In this document: positions 1-6,251 of the stretch, piece by piece
How positions within the stretch are numbered: the stretch's first letter is position 1
How the letters are laid out: each line of letters starts with the position of its first letter
Assembly (NCBI GenBank): GCA_937911235.1
Contig: CALDPN010000169.1
Span: forward strand, 1-9,944
DNA from: an uncultured Bacteroidales bacterium
GTDB taxonomy: Bacteria; Bacteroidota; Bacteroidia; Bacteroidales; Paludibacteraceae
Length of the DNA stretch: 9,944 nucleotides
Direction of reading: 5' to 3'
Translations under genes and position numbers: made by a program
Notes under the pieces: generated by a model
What the model was told of the DNA's origin: nothing
The model's database searches: none
What the model saw: the letters and a program-made list of their open reading frames with translations, nothing else

Positions 1-1
1 T

Positions 2-52
2 GATGAAAAGAGAGAATATGAACGGCGTTCGCCTTCAACTTCAATTACATAA
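2..52 (+). CDS. possible 3' end of an upstream gene (partial)
   Basis: One plus-strand frame is open from the left edge to a TAA at 50-52 and gives a charged tail ending in RRSPSTSIT. It could be the C-terminus of the gene before folE, but about 16 codons are too few to assign a family. A second frame is also open from position 3 to a TAA at 84-86, so the choice of frame is uncertain. Function unknown. Confidence 0.3.
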   Translation, partial: DEKREYERRSPSTSIT

Positions 53-74
53 ATTTATTTGGGATAAAAATAAA

Positions 75-81
75 AGAGGAG
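75..81 (+). promoter_or_regulatory. Shine-Dalgarno-like ribosome binding site of folE
   Basis: AGAGGAG lies seven bases before the folE ATG at 89. A clear purine-rich anti-16S match is uncommon in Bacteroidota, where most genes, including the others in this window, have only AT-rich leaders. It supports the ATG at 89 as the real start. Confidence 0.55.
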
Positions 82-88
82 TGTAAAA

Positions 89-673
89 ATGAATCAAGAA
101 AAAATTGCATATCACATTCGTGAGATATTAAAGGAGATAGGAGAAAACCCTGATAGAGAAGGACTTGTAGAAACTCCTACTCGTGTGGCACGTATGTATG
201 AAGAGATTTTTAGAGGAATCGGTTATACCAATGCAGAGATAGCAGAAAAATATGCAAAAACTTTCAATGAAGAGGAAGACCTGTTTGACTCTAATGGTAA
301 CTACGTGATAGTGAAGAATATTCCTATCTTTAGTTTTTGCGAGCACCACATGGCACTTATGTACAACATGAAGGTGTCTGTAATTTATCGCCCTACCGAT
401 AAAATTATTGGTCTAAGCAAAATTGCACGCATTGCCACAATGGTAGGTCAAAGACTTCAACTTCAAGAACGCATTGGCACAGACATAGCAGAAATCATTC
501 AAATGGCTACTGGCAGCCAAGATGTTGGTGTGATTATCGATGCAGAACACAGCTGCATGACTGCTCGTGGCATCAAAAAACCTGGAGCAAAAACTCGCAC
601 CACATGCTTTAAAGGTAAATTTAATAGCGATGCTATGGCTCGCAACGAAGCATTGTTACTACTAAGAAAATAA
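89..673 (+). CDS. folE: GTP cyclohydrolase I (FolE)
   Basis: This cytoplasmic enzyme converts GTP to 7,8-dihydroneopterin triphosphate and formate, the first step towards tetrahydrofolate and, in many bacteria, queuosine-type pterin products. The 194-residue protein is close to the usual core length. Visible motifs are EGLVETPTRVARM (24-36), FCEHHMALMY (83-92), SKIARIATMVGQRLQLQERI (110-129) and DAEHSCMTARG (151-161). By family comparison Cys84, His87 and Cys156 are the zinc ligands and His86 and His154 are the catalytic histidines; all are present, so this is the active, zinc-dependent FolE-I type. The ATG at 89 is preceded by a good ribosome binding site. The stop is only two bases before gldD, so the two are probably co-transcribed. 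No promoter matching the Bacteroidota consensus is seen in the 88 bases upstream, so transcription may start in an earlier gene. Confidence 0.97.
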   Translation: MNQEKIAYHIREILKEIGENPDREGLVETPTRVARMYEEIFRGIGYTNAEIAEKYAKTFNEEEDLFDSNGNYVIVKNIPIFSFCEHHMALMYNMKVSVIYRPTDKIIGLSKIARIATMVGQRLQLQERIGTDIAEIIQMATGSQDVGVIIDAEHSCMTARGIKKPGAKTRTTCFKGKFNSDAMARNEALLLLRK

Positions 674-675
674 AA

Positions 676-1245
676 GTGAAAAAGAGTATAATTTATATTA
701 TTGCAGTTGTTTTAGCTTCTACGTTAGCTACCAGTTGCGTGAAACACAGCCCAAAACCAAGAGGATATTTTAGAATTGAACTAAAAGATAAGGAATATTC
801 TAGAAGCGATTCTACCCTACCTTATAGCTTTGAATATCCAAAAAACTTGTCGCTAATTGTGCCAAATAAACAAGATAAAGAATGGTTCGACATTGTTTAT
901 CCACGCTATAACGCAAGAATTTATTTTAGTTATAAACCTATAAACAAGAACTTTAGAGAAATTTCTGAAGATTCTCGAAACTTTGTTTACAAACACGCAT
1001 TCAAGGCAGACGCTATTGGCGAACAGTTCTACGAAAATGCTGAGAACAAAACTTACGGCATTCTTTATGAGATAAAAGGTAACACTGCTTCTGCAGTACA
1101 ATTTGTGCTTACAGACAGTGTAAACCATTTCCTACGTGGCGCATTATACTTTAACAACAGACCAAACAAAGACTCTATTGCTCCTGTTGTAGATTATATT
1201 ACAGAAGACATCGTAAAAATAATGGAAACTACTCGCTGGAAATAA
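676..1245 (+). CDS. gldD: GldD-type gliding motility / secretion-associated lipoprotein
   Basis: The 189-residue product starts with a GTG codon that gives a classic lipoprotein signal: positive KK, a hydrophobic stretch, and ATSC with the lipidated cysteine at residue 21. Starting anywhere later would destroy this signal, so the GTG at 676 is favoured. The mature protein begins VKHSPKPRGYFRIEL, contains a hydrophobic/aromatic core around EWFDIVYPRYNARIYFSY, and ends in TTRWK, all like the GldD family of Bacteroidota. In gliding relatives GldD is needed for motility and is linked to the type IX secretion/gliding machinery; it also occurs in non-gliding Bacteroidales, where its role is poorly known. 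It probably sits in the periplasm, anchored by lipid. It lies two bases after folE and overlaps the following phosphopantetheinyl transferase by one base, which suggests translational coupling. A neighbouring phosphopantetheinyl transferase also fits my recollection of gldD loci in other members of the phylum. Confidence 0.85.
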   Translation: MKKSIIYIIAVVLASTLATSCVKHSPKPRGYFRIELKDKEYSRSDSTLPYSFEYPKNLSLIVPNKQDKEWFDIVYPRYNARIYFSYKPINKNFREISEDSRNFVYKHAFKADAIGEQFYENAENKTYGILYEIKGNTASAVQFVLTDSVNHFLRGALYFNNRPNKDSIAPVVDYITEDIVKIMETTRWK

Positions 1246-1859
1246 TGCTTGTTTTTAGAGAACATATAAATGATTCTGAGCTAATTATTTGGCAGATAGA
1301 TGAAACTCTAGAAGAGTTGATGGAGCTTTCTCTGCACCACTACGACCACGAACTAGAAGGCATTTCTAACGAGGTACGTAAAAAAGAACGCATTCTATCA
1401 AGATACCTTTTAGAATTGCTTGTTGGCAAAAAAGTTGATGTGCATTACGAAGCCTCTGGCAAACCAATTATGGATGGAGTGAATTTTTCTATATCTCATA
1501 CAAAAAATTATGTAGCTGTAATTGTGGGAAGTGACACTGTGGGCGTGGATATTGAGCACAAAAGCGACAGAATTTTTAAGGTAAAAGAAAAAATTATGCA
1601 TCCAGAAGAGCTAAATACTCTAGGTTCATACACTAAAAATTCAGAAGAAAAAGGCATTTTTTCTAATGACGCACAAAAATTTGCGCTACTTTGCTGGTGC
1701 GCTAAAGAAACTGTGTTTAAAATGATAGACGAAATTGGTGTAGATTTCACAAAAATGAACTGCAAAATAGATTCAGACAAAGTAATCCTAACCTACAAAA
1801 ATGCCGATTTCATCCTAAATTATTTGGATTTTCCCGATTTTTTCATCGTTTTTAGTTAA
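1245..1859 (+). CDS. 4'-phosphopantetheinyl transferase, Sfp-type
   Basis: The protein moves the phosphopantetheine arm from coenzyme A to a serine of a carrier protein, turning apo-ACP or a synthase carrier domain into its holo form. At 204 residues it is a two-lobed Sfp-type enzyme rather than the short AcpS type. Recognisable motifs in order are ERILSRYLLELL (48-59), ASGKPIM (70-76), FSISHTKNYVAVIVG (81-95), VGVDIEHKSDRI (99-110) and LCWCAKETVFKM (149-160). Asp102 and Glu104 of the GVDIE motif and Glu155 of the WxxKE motif are the expected magnesium-binding acids. The ATG overlaps the gldD stop (TAATG). The substrate cannot be told from sequence; fatty-acid ACP or a flexirubin/aryl-polyene type carrier are the usual candidates in this phylum. 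It is the last gene of the folE-gldD group, and a new promoter follows it. Confidence 0.9.
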   Translation: MLVFREHINDSELIIWQIDETLEELMELSLHHYDHELEGISNEVRKKERILSRYLLELLVGKKVDVHYEASGKPIMDGVNFSISHTKNYVAVIVGSDTVGVDIEHKSDRIFKVKEKIMHPEELNTLGSYTKNSEEKGIFSNDAQKFALLCWCAKETVFKMIDEIGVDFTKMNCKIDSDKVILTYKNADFILNYLDFPDFFIVFS

Positions 1860-1894
1860 AATGCATTTTTTTGCTAAAAAAAGTTCTAGAAAAA

Positions 1895-1926
1895 TTTGCA
1901 AGAACCAAAATTTCATCATATCTTTG
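1895..1926 (+). promoter_or_regulatory. Bacteroidota-type promoter of tRNA-Asp
   Basis: TTTG at 1895-1898 and TATCTTTG at 1919-1926 match the -33 (TTTG) and -7 (TAnnTTTG) elements of the Bacteroidota primary sigma factor, with a 20-base gap as expected. Transcription should begin near 1933, about 32 bases before the mature tRNA. Confidence 0.8.
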
Positions 1927-1964
1927 CATCGCAATTGAGGGAAACACCTAATGCAAAACAAAAT

Positions 1965-2041
1965 GGTGCGGTAGTTCAGTCGGTTAGAATATCGGCCTGT
2001 CACGCCGGAGGTCGCGGGTTCGAGTCCCGTCCGCACCGCCA
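1965..2041 (+). tRNA. tRNA-Asp (anticodon GTC), CCA encoded
   Basis: The 77-base gene folds as a standard cloverleaf. The acceptor arm GGTGCGG pairs with CCGCACC (2031-2037), followed by discriminator G2038 and an encoded CCA at 2039-2041. The anticodon loop CTGTCAC (1997-2003) holds GTC at 1999-2001, read for Asp codons GAC and GAT. The anticodon stem TCGGC/GCCGG has one G-U pair at its base. The T-arm GCGGG-TTCGAGT-CCCGT is intact. It closely resembles enterobacterial tRNA-Asp. It has its own promoter upstream and a strong terminator directly after it, so it is a single-gene unit. Confidence 0.98.
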
Positions 2042-2045
2042 ACCT

Positions 2046-2076
2046 AAAAAGAGTTTCACAAAGTGAGACTCTTTTT
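2046..2076. terminator. bidirectional intrinsic terminator between tRNA-Asp and the metal permease
   Basis: A 14-bp stem (2046-2059 with 2063-2076, one G-U wobble) closes a three-base AAA loop. The stem starts with five A and ends in five T, so both strands give a GC-containing hairpin followed by a T run. It can end tRNA-Asp transcription on the plus strand and permease transcription on the minus strand. Confidence 0.88.
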
Positions 2077-2093
2077 CTATTTATGTATTATAA

Positions 2094-2111
2094 GGGCTCG
2101 AACCCGCGACC
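2094..2111 (-). repeat. inverted partial copy of the tRNA-Asp T-arm
   Basis: Read on the minus strand, this stretch matches the variable-loop and T-arm region of tRNA-Asp. Fifteen bases (2097-2111) are the exact reverse complement of 2010-2024, and the match continues with CCC after one missing T. No acceptor, D or anticodon arm is present, so it is not a tRNA gene. It may be the relic of a tRNA-targeted integration, inversion or duplication. Confidence 0.7.
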
Positions 2112-2138
2112 AAAAAATAAAACAAATCCCATCACTTA

Positions 2139-3401
2139 TCACATAAGTCTAAACCCTAACTCTTCTATTGCCTTTTTCACATCGTCTGATGTGAAATTGC
2201 CTTTTACCAATACTATTTTGTCTTCTAGAGATACCTCTACAGACTCCACACCTTGAATTGAAGACACTGCTTTTTCCACATTGGCTTTGCAATGGTTGCA
2301 ACGCATGCCTTCTACTTTAAATTCTTGCATCTTGGTTTCGCTTGTAGAACAAGTGTCGTTTGCACATGTACAACCACAATCTGAATGAGAATGTCCGTGA
2401 CGATGTTTTCTTACAAAGGCATTTACAAGCAGACCTATCATTACCAAGGTACAAAGACTATTAAACGATAAGAATGAATGTGAATGCTCTACCACAGACT
2501 GCATTTGAGTCCAAGGCATTATAAACCATTCTCTTGGCAATAAATAATCTATTGCAAGACCACATAGAAACGAACCTAAAACAACCGATAATAGATAAAT
2601 AAACAAGGTTTTCTTGCCTAAGACCTTACCTACTACCAACATAGACGCAAAATTTACTGCAGGTCCTGCCATTAATAAAACCAAAGCAGCACCAGGCGAC
2701 AAACCTTTTAGCATAAGAGCTACCGCAATTGGAATAGAACCTGTTGCACATAAATACATAGGCAAAGCAAAAAGCAATACCAACAGCATACTAAGCAGAG
2801 AATTATCGGCAAACAAGGCAAAAAACTCGTTTGGCACAGCCACTGTAATAATTCCTGCCACTACTAGACCTATAATTAGGTATTTGCCAATATCTTGCAT
2901 CATTTCTACATAACCATATTTTAATGCAGAAATAAATTTATGAGCAAAACTAACTTTCTCCTTAGTTTGTGGCTTTACTTTTGTCTCTATATTTACTACT
3001 TCCTCACGTTTGTTTCTGAAAATATTCACCAACGTACCACCAAAAAGTGCAGTTAGCAGAGCTGCCACAGGACGCACAATAGCAAAAGGAAGCCCCATCA
3101 ATGAATATGTGGCAATGATTGAATCTACGCCAGTTTGAGGAGTAGCGATTAAAAACGACACAGTTGCCCCTTTTGAAGCGCCCTCACGACGTAGCGACAT
3201 TGCCGTAGGAATCACCCCACAAGAACAAAGAGGAAGAGGTATTCCAAATAGTGTAGCCCAAAAGATCGAAGCAAAATTATCTTTTGCTAAATACCTGCTA
3301 TATAATGTATTAGGCACGAATGCATGCATAATACCTGCCAAAAAGAAGCCCAACAATAAGAAAGGCGACATGGCATTGATTAGTTCTAATATTGTAATCA
3401 T
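2139..3401 (-). CDS. SO_0444-type metal (Cu/Zn) efflux permease with C-terminal HMA domain
   Basis: This is an inner-membrane permease of the DUF318/ArsP-YraQ superfamily, closest in look to the SO_0444 group thought to export copper or zinc. The chosen start gives 420 residues. The transporter has two related halves: IPLPLCSCGVIPTA (54-67) with ATPQTG (86-91), and ALPMYLCATGSIPIA (212-226) with GPAVNF (246-251). Cysteines 59, 61 and 218 lie in these motifs. Residues 331-351 form a His/Cys-rich linker (HRHGHSHSDCGCTC), and residues about 359-420 are a heavy-metal-associated domain with MRCNHC (366-371). The reading frame extends 19 codons further, to 3458, but that part is simply the translated hairpin of the yccF terminator, so the ATG at 3401 is preferred; it begins MITILELINAMSPFLLLG, as expected for a membrane helix. 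The metal cannot be determined from sequence. Whether it is expressed by read-through from yccF or from its own promoter is unclear. Confidence 0.88.
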   Translation of the reverse strand: MITILELINAMSPFLLLGFFLAGIMHAFVPNTLYSRYLAKDNFASIFWATLFGIPLPLCSCGVIPTAMSLRREGASKGATVSFLIATPQTGVDSIIATYSLMGLPFAIVRPVAALLTALFGGTLVNIFRNKREEVVNIETKVKPQTKEKVSFAHKFISALKYGYVEMMQDIGKYLIIGLVVAGIITVAVPNEFFALFADNSLLSMLLVLLFALPMYLCATGSIPIAVALMLKGLSPGAALVLLMAGPAVNFASMLVVGKVLGKKTLFIYLLSVVLGSFLCGLAIDYLLPREWFIMPWTQMQSVVEHSHSFLSFNSLCTLVMIGLLVNAFVRKHRHGHSHSDCGCTCANDTCSTSETKMQEFKVEGMRCNHCKANVEKAVSSIQGVESVEVSLEDKIVLVKGNFTSDDVKKAIEELGFRLM

Positions 3402-3422
3402 AATTTTATTTTTTAATTTTAT

Positions 3423-3460
3423 AAAAAAATGGAATTGCTCAATTGCGAACAATTCCATTT
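3423..3460 (-). terminator. intrinsic terminator after the yccF-family gene
   Basis: On the minus strand a 14-bp stem (arms 3447-3460 and 3427-3440, one U-G pair) closes a six-base loop and is followed by a run of U (the A tract at 3423-3429). It begins six bases after the yccF-family stop and lies 25 bases before the preferred permease ATG. It could instead work as an attenuator or an operator for the permease, since the arms are also a perfect DNA inverted repeat over 11 bp. Confidence 0.82.
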
Positions 3461-3465
3461 ATGTT

Positions 3466-3834
3466 TTAAACAAGTGTTTTGCCGAAAGGCCACAGAGCCA
3501 AAGACATTAGTTTAAAGTGTTGTTTTCCAAAAGGAATACCTATAATAGTGATACACAACAGAACTCCAAAGAGCAAATGAGTAAAGGCTATCACTAATCC
3601 ACCTGTAAACATCCATATTATATTAAATATGCTATAAATACAACCTGTTCCAGTAGGTTGTTCTACAGCATGCTGACCAAATGGGAATAACGACATTAGA
3701 CCCAATTTAAACATTTGTATACCAAACGGAATACCGATAATGGTACAACACAAGGAAATGCCTGCAGCAAAATATTCCAATGCCACAGCCAAACCTCCGA
3801 AGATAATCCAAAGTATATTACCTAAACAACTCAT
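3466..3834 (-). CDS. YccF-family (DUF307) inner-membrane protein
   Basis: The 122-residue protein consists of two copies of the YccF domain. Repeat one (about 5-53) runs from GNILWIIFGGL through TIIGIPFG (31-38) to LMSLFPFG; repeat two (about 70-118) runs from FNIIWMFTGGL through TIIGIPFG (96-103) to LALWPFG. Each repeat has hydrophobic stretches fitting one or two membrane helices, so the protein lies in the inner membrane. The biochemical role of YccF proteins is not established, and I do not assign one. The ATG at 3834 starts directly with the first repeat and gives the usual family length. A -7 promoter element lies about 100 bases upstream and a strong terminator follows the stop, so it can be transcribed alone or, by read-through, with the metal permease 64 bases further on. 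Confidence 0.9.
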   Translation of the reverse strand: MSCLGNILWIIFGGLAVALEYFAAGISLCCTIIGIPFGIQMFKLGLMSLFPFGQHAVEQPTGTGCIYSIFNIIWMFTGGLVIAFTHLLFGVLLCITIIGIPFGKQHFKLMSLALWPFGKTLV

Positions 3835-3937
3835 AATTATTTTTTATTTTCTTTATCTGTTTCAGACCACACACCTAAACACCAATAAAGGTAATTTCTT
3901 ATCAAACTTCATAGTTCAATAGTTTAAAATTCAACTA

Positions 3938-3945
3938 CAAAGATA
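3938..3945 (-). promoter_or_regulatory. -7 promoter element for the yccF-family gene
   Basis: The minus strand reads TATCTTTG, a perfect TAnnTTTG element, about 100 bases before the yccF-family ATG and just after the stop of the YkvA-family gene. No good TTTG is seen at the -33 position, so the call rests on the -7 box and its placement. Confidence 0.5.
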
Positions 3946-3956
3946 CGGATTTTTGG

Positions 3957-4313
3957 TCAATCTTTAAACCATTCTTGAAGTTTTGCCTTGGCTTGCGCTT
4001 TAATTTCGGGTGAAATACTTTTTGCTACAGCAACAACCACTCCTGCTATAGCAGTAATATCATCGGTATAACCTACAGTAGGAATAATATCTGGAATAAT
4101 ATCCAATGGGAATATAAAATAACCTAAAGCCCCTATTATCATAGCTTTATATTTGGCAGGAGTTTTATCGCTCATCAGAACATAATAAAGTAACAAGACA
4201 TTATAAATGCCTTTCTTCCCTGCACTTTTTGCCACACTACCTATCTTTTTCCAAAGATTCTTTTCAGAATAATGTTCAGCATAAGGTTTTAAATCTTTTG
4301 GAGCTTTACCCAT
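3957..4313 (-). CDS. YkvA-family (DUF1232) membrane-associated protein
   Basis: The 118-residue product carries the DUF1232/YkvA signature at residues 61-85: GALGYFIFPLDIIPDIIP followed by TVGYTDD. This pattern, a short hydrophobic stretch with two DIIP turns and a DD pair, is the hallmark of the family. An N-terminal lysine-rich part (1-35) precedes a first hydrophobic segment (about 38-47), and a second follows the motif (about 86-98), so a small membrane protein is likely. The family has no agreed function. The ATG at 4313 is divergent from lepA across 118 bases, and a -7 box is found upstream at 4342-4349. The stop is 122 bases before the yccF-family ATG with a separate promoter element between them, so the two same-strand genes are probably separate units. 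Confidence 0.88.
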   Translation of the reverse strand: MGKAPKDLKPYAEHYSEKNLWKKIGSVAKSAGKKGIYNVLLLYYVLMSDKTPAKYKAMIIGALGYFIFPLDIIPDIIPTVGYTDDITAIAGVVVAVAKSISPEIKAQAKAKLQEWFKD

Positions 4314-4341
4314 AACATTTTCAACTTTTAATTACCAACTA

Positions 4342-4349
4342 CAAATATA
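4342..4349 (-). promoter_or_regulatory. -7 promoter element for the YkvA-family gene
   Basis: The minus strand reads TATATTTG, matching TAnnTTTG, 28 bases before the ATG at 4313. No TTTG is visible 19-21 bases further upstream, so the match is only to the -7 half in an AT-rich region. Confidence 0.45.
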
Positions 4350-4402
4350 TAAAAATATTTTGCTTTTGCTCCCTCTTAATCGCAATATTACGGACTTTTT
4401 AT

Positions 4403-4410
4403 TATCTTTG
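4403..4410 (+). promoter_or_regulatory. -7 promoter element for lepA
   Basis: TATCTTTG matches the Bacteroidota -7 consensus and is identical to the box before tRNA-Asp. Transcription would start near 4417, leaving a leader of about 15 bases before the lepA ATG. A -33 TTTG at the expected distance is not seen. Confidence 0.6.
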
Positions 4411-4431
4411 TACCTTATTTAAAAGAGACTA

Positions 4432-6219
4432 ATGAAACATATAAGAAACTTTTGTATTATAGCCCATATAGACCATGGTAAGAGTACTCTGGCGGACCGT
4501 TTGCTAGAGGTGACACGCACTGTTGTAGGCAAGGATATGCAAGCGCAGGTGCTAGACAATATGGATTTGGAGCGTGAGAGAGGCATCACTATCAAGAGTC
4601 ATGCCATTCAAATGGACTACACATACAACAATGAGAAATACACCTTAAACTTGATTGACACCCCAGGGCACGTGGACTTTGCATACGAGGTATCACGTTC
4701 TATCGCAGCTTGCGAGGGTGCGCTACTTATTGTGGATGCCACTCAAGGTATTCAAGCACAAACAATCTCAAACCTTTATATGGCCATTGAACATGATTTG
4801 GAAATTATTCCTATCATGAACAAAATGGATATGGACAACGCCATGCCAGAAGAGGTGGAAGACCAAATAGTTGAACTTCTTGGTTGCAAGCCTGAGGAAA
4901 TTATTCGTGCGAGCGGTAAAACAGGTATGGGTGTGATGGAAATTTTAGACGCAATTGTGGAACGCATCAAACCTCCAAAAGGAGACCCAGAAGCTCCACT
5001 TCAATGTCTAATTTTCGACTCTGTATTCAACCCATTCCGTGGCATTATCACATATATGAAAATAGTGAACGGCTCAATCAATACAGGAGATTTAGTAAAA
5101 TTTGTAAATACTGGAAAACAATATAACGCAGATGAGATTGGTGTTCTACGCTTGGATATGGAGCCAAGAAAGGAACTGAAGTGTGGTGATGTGGGTTATA
5201 TTATCTCTGGTATCAAGAATTCTAAAGAAGTACGTGTGGGTGACACCATTACTCACGTAAACAACCCTTGCGAGAGTGCGATTGACGGATTTGAAGAAGT
5301 AAAACCTATGGTATTCGCAGGTATATATCCTATAGATACTGATGATTTTGAAGACTTGCGTGCATCTATAGAAAAACTGCAATTAAACGACGCTGCGCTT
5401 ACCTTCCAAGCAGAATCTTCTATTGCTCTTGGCTTTGGTTTCCGCTGCGGTTTCTTGGGTATGCTTCACATGGAAATTGTGCAAGAGCGTCTAGACCGTG
5501 AATTTAATATGGACGTTATCACAACCGTGCCAAACGTACCTTATAAAATATACACTAAAAAAGGCGAAGTGCTTGAAGTGCACAACCCATCTGGCATGCC
5601 AGACATTATGCTAATAGACCACGTGGAAGAACCATATATACGTGCATCTATTATCACAAAAACAGATTTCATTGGTCAAATTATGACACTTTGTCTTGGC
5701 AAACGTGGAGAACTTATCAAACAAGAATACATTTCTTCAAACCGTATTGAGCTTATCTACGACATGCCAATGGGTGAAATCGTGTTTGACTTCTATGATA
5801 AACTAAAATCTATTTCTAAGGGTTATGCTTCTTTCGACTACCATATGAATGGTTTTAGAACATCGCGCCTTATTAAACTAGATATTCTATTAAATGGTGA
5901 ACCTGTGGACGCGCTTTCTACCCTAACCCACTTCGACAACGCTGTGACTATTGGTCGTAGAATGTGTGAAAAACTGAAAGAACTTATTCCACGCCAACAG
6001 TTTGAAATTGCTATTCAAGCTGCTATTGGTTCTAAAATCATTGCTCGCGAAACCATTAAACCTGTGCGTAAAGACGTAACTGCTAAGTGTTATGGTGGTG
6101 ACGTATCTCGTAAACGTAAGCTTCTTGAAAAACAAAAGAAAGGTAAAAAGCGTATGAAGCAAATTGGTACTGTAGAGGTGCCACAAAAGGCGTTTATGGA
6201 GGTGCTTAAGCTTGATTAA
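4432..6219 (+). CDS. lepA: elongation factor 4 (LepA)
   Basis: This is a ribosome-associated translational GTPase, reported to back-translocate or remodel stalled ribosomes and to assist ribosome biogenesis. The 595-residue length is standard. The GTPase motifs are clear: P-loop AHIDHGKST (11-19), switch I ERGITI (49-54), DTPGH (76-80), NKMD (130-133) and a G5 segment ASGKTG (160-165). Domain II and the EF-G-like domains III and V follow, and the lysine-rich EF4-specific C-terminal domain includes KCYGGDVSRKRKLLEKQKKG near residues 552-571. The histidine of DTPGH (His80), needed for GTP hydrolysis, is present. The ATG at 4432 gives the usual family N-terminus. It is the first gene of a plus-strand run; the sodium:proton antiporter starts 32 bases after its stop with no terminator in between, so read-through is likely. 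Confidence 0.98.
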   Translation: MKHIRNFCIIAHIDHGKSTLADRLLEVTRTVVGKDMQAQVLDNMDLERERGITIKSHAIQMDYTYNNEKYTLNLIDTPGHVDFAYEVSRSIAACEGALLIVDATQGIQAQTISNLYMAIEHDLEIIPIMNKMDMDNAMPEEVEDQIVELLGCKPEEIIRASGKTGMGVMEILDAIVERIKPPKGDPEAPLQCLIFDSVFNPFRGIITYMKIVNGSINTGDLVKFVNTGKQYNADEIGVLRLDMEPRKELKCGDVGYIISGIKNSKEVRVGDTITHVNNPCESAIDGFEEVKPMVFAGIYPIDTDDFEDLRASIEKLQLNDAALTFQAESSIALGFGFRCGFLGMLHMEIVQERLDREFNMDVITTVPNVPYKIYTKKGEVLEVHNPSGMPDIMLIDHVEEPYIRASIITKTDFIGQIMTLCLGKRGELIKQEYISSNRIELIYDMPMGEIVFDFYDKLKSISKGYASFDYHMNGFRTSRLIKLDILLNGEPVDALSTLTHFDNAVTIGRRMCEKLKELIPRQQFEIAIQAAIGSKIIARETIKPVRKDVTAKCYGGDVSRKRKLLEKQKKGKKRMKQIGTVEVPQKAFMEVLKLD

Positions 6220-6251
6220 TATTAAAAATTAATTATAAACATTAAACATTT

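Noticed and set aside
1866..1882. Possible hairpin of seven T and seven A after the phosphopantetheinyl transferase
   Set aside because: The stem is pure A-T with no GC pairs and no following T run, so it is weak as a terminator in this AT-rich DNA.
1815..2042. Minus-strand open frame of 75 codons beginning MAVRTGLEPATSG
   Set aside because: It is the antisense of tRNA-Asp plus the end of the phosphopantetheinyl transferase gene; this type of TGLEPAT peptide is a well-known false gene call from tRNA complements.
2614..2913. Plus-strand open frame of 99 codons
   Set aside because: It lies entirely opposite the metal permease, shows no domain, and has no promoter or start signals of its own.
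4906..4929. LepA G5 motif reads ASGKTG rather than the more common SAK form
   Set aside because: A Gly for Ala change here is mild, and all other GTPase motifs are intact, so I see no reason to doubt function.
6220..6251. Possible promoter or terminator between lepA and the antiporter
   Set aside because: The 32 bases are AT-rich with short repeats of ATTAAT, but hold neither a TAnnTTTG box nor a stable stem.
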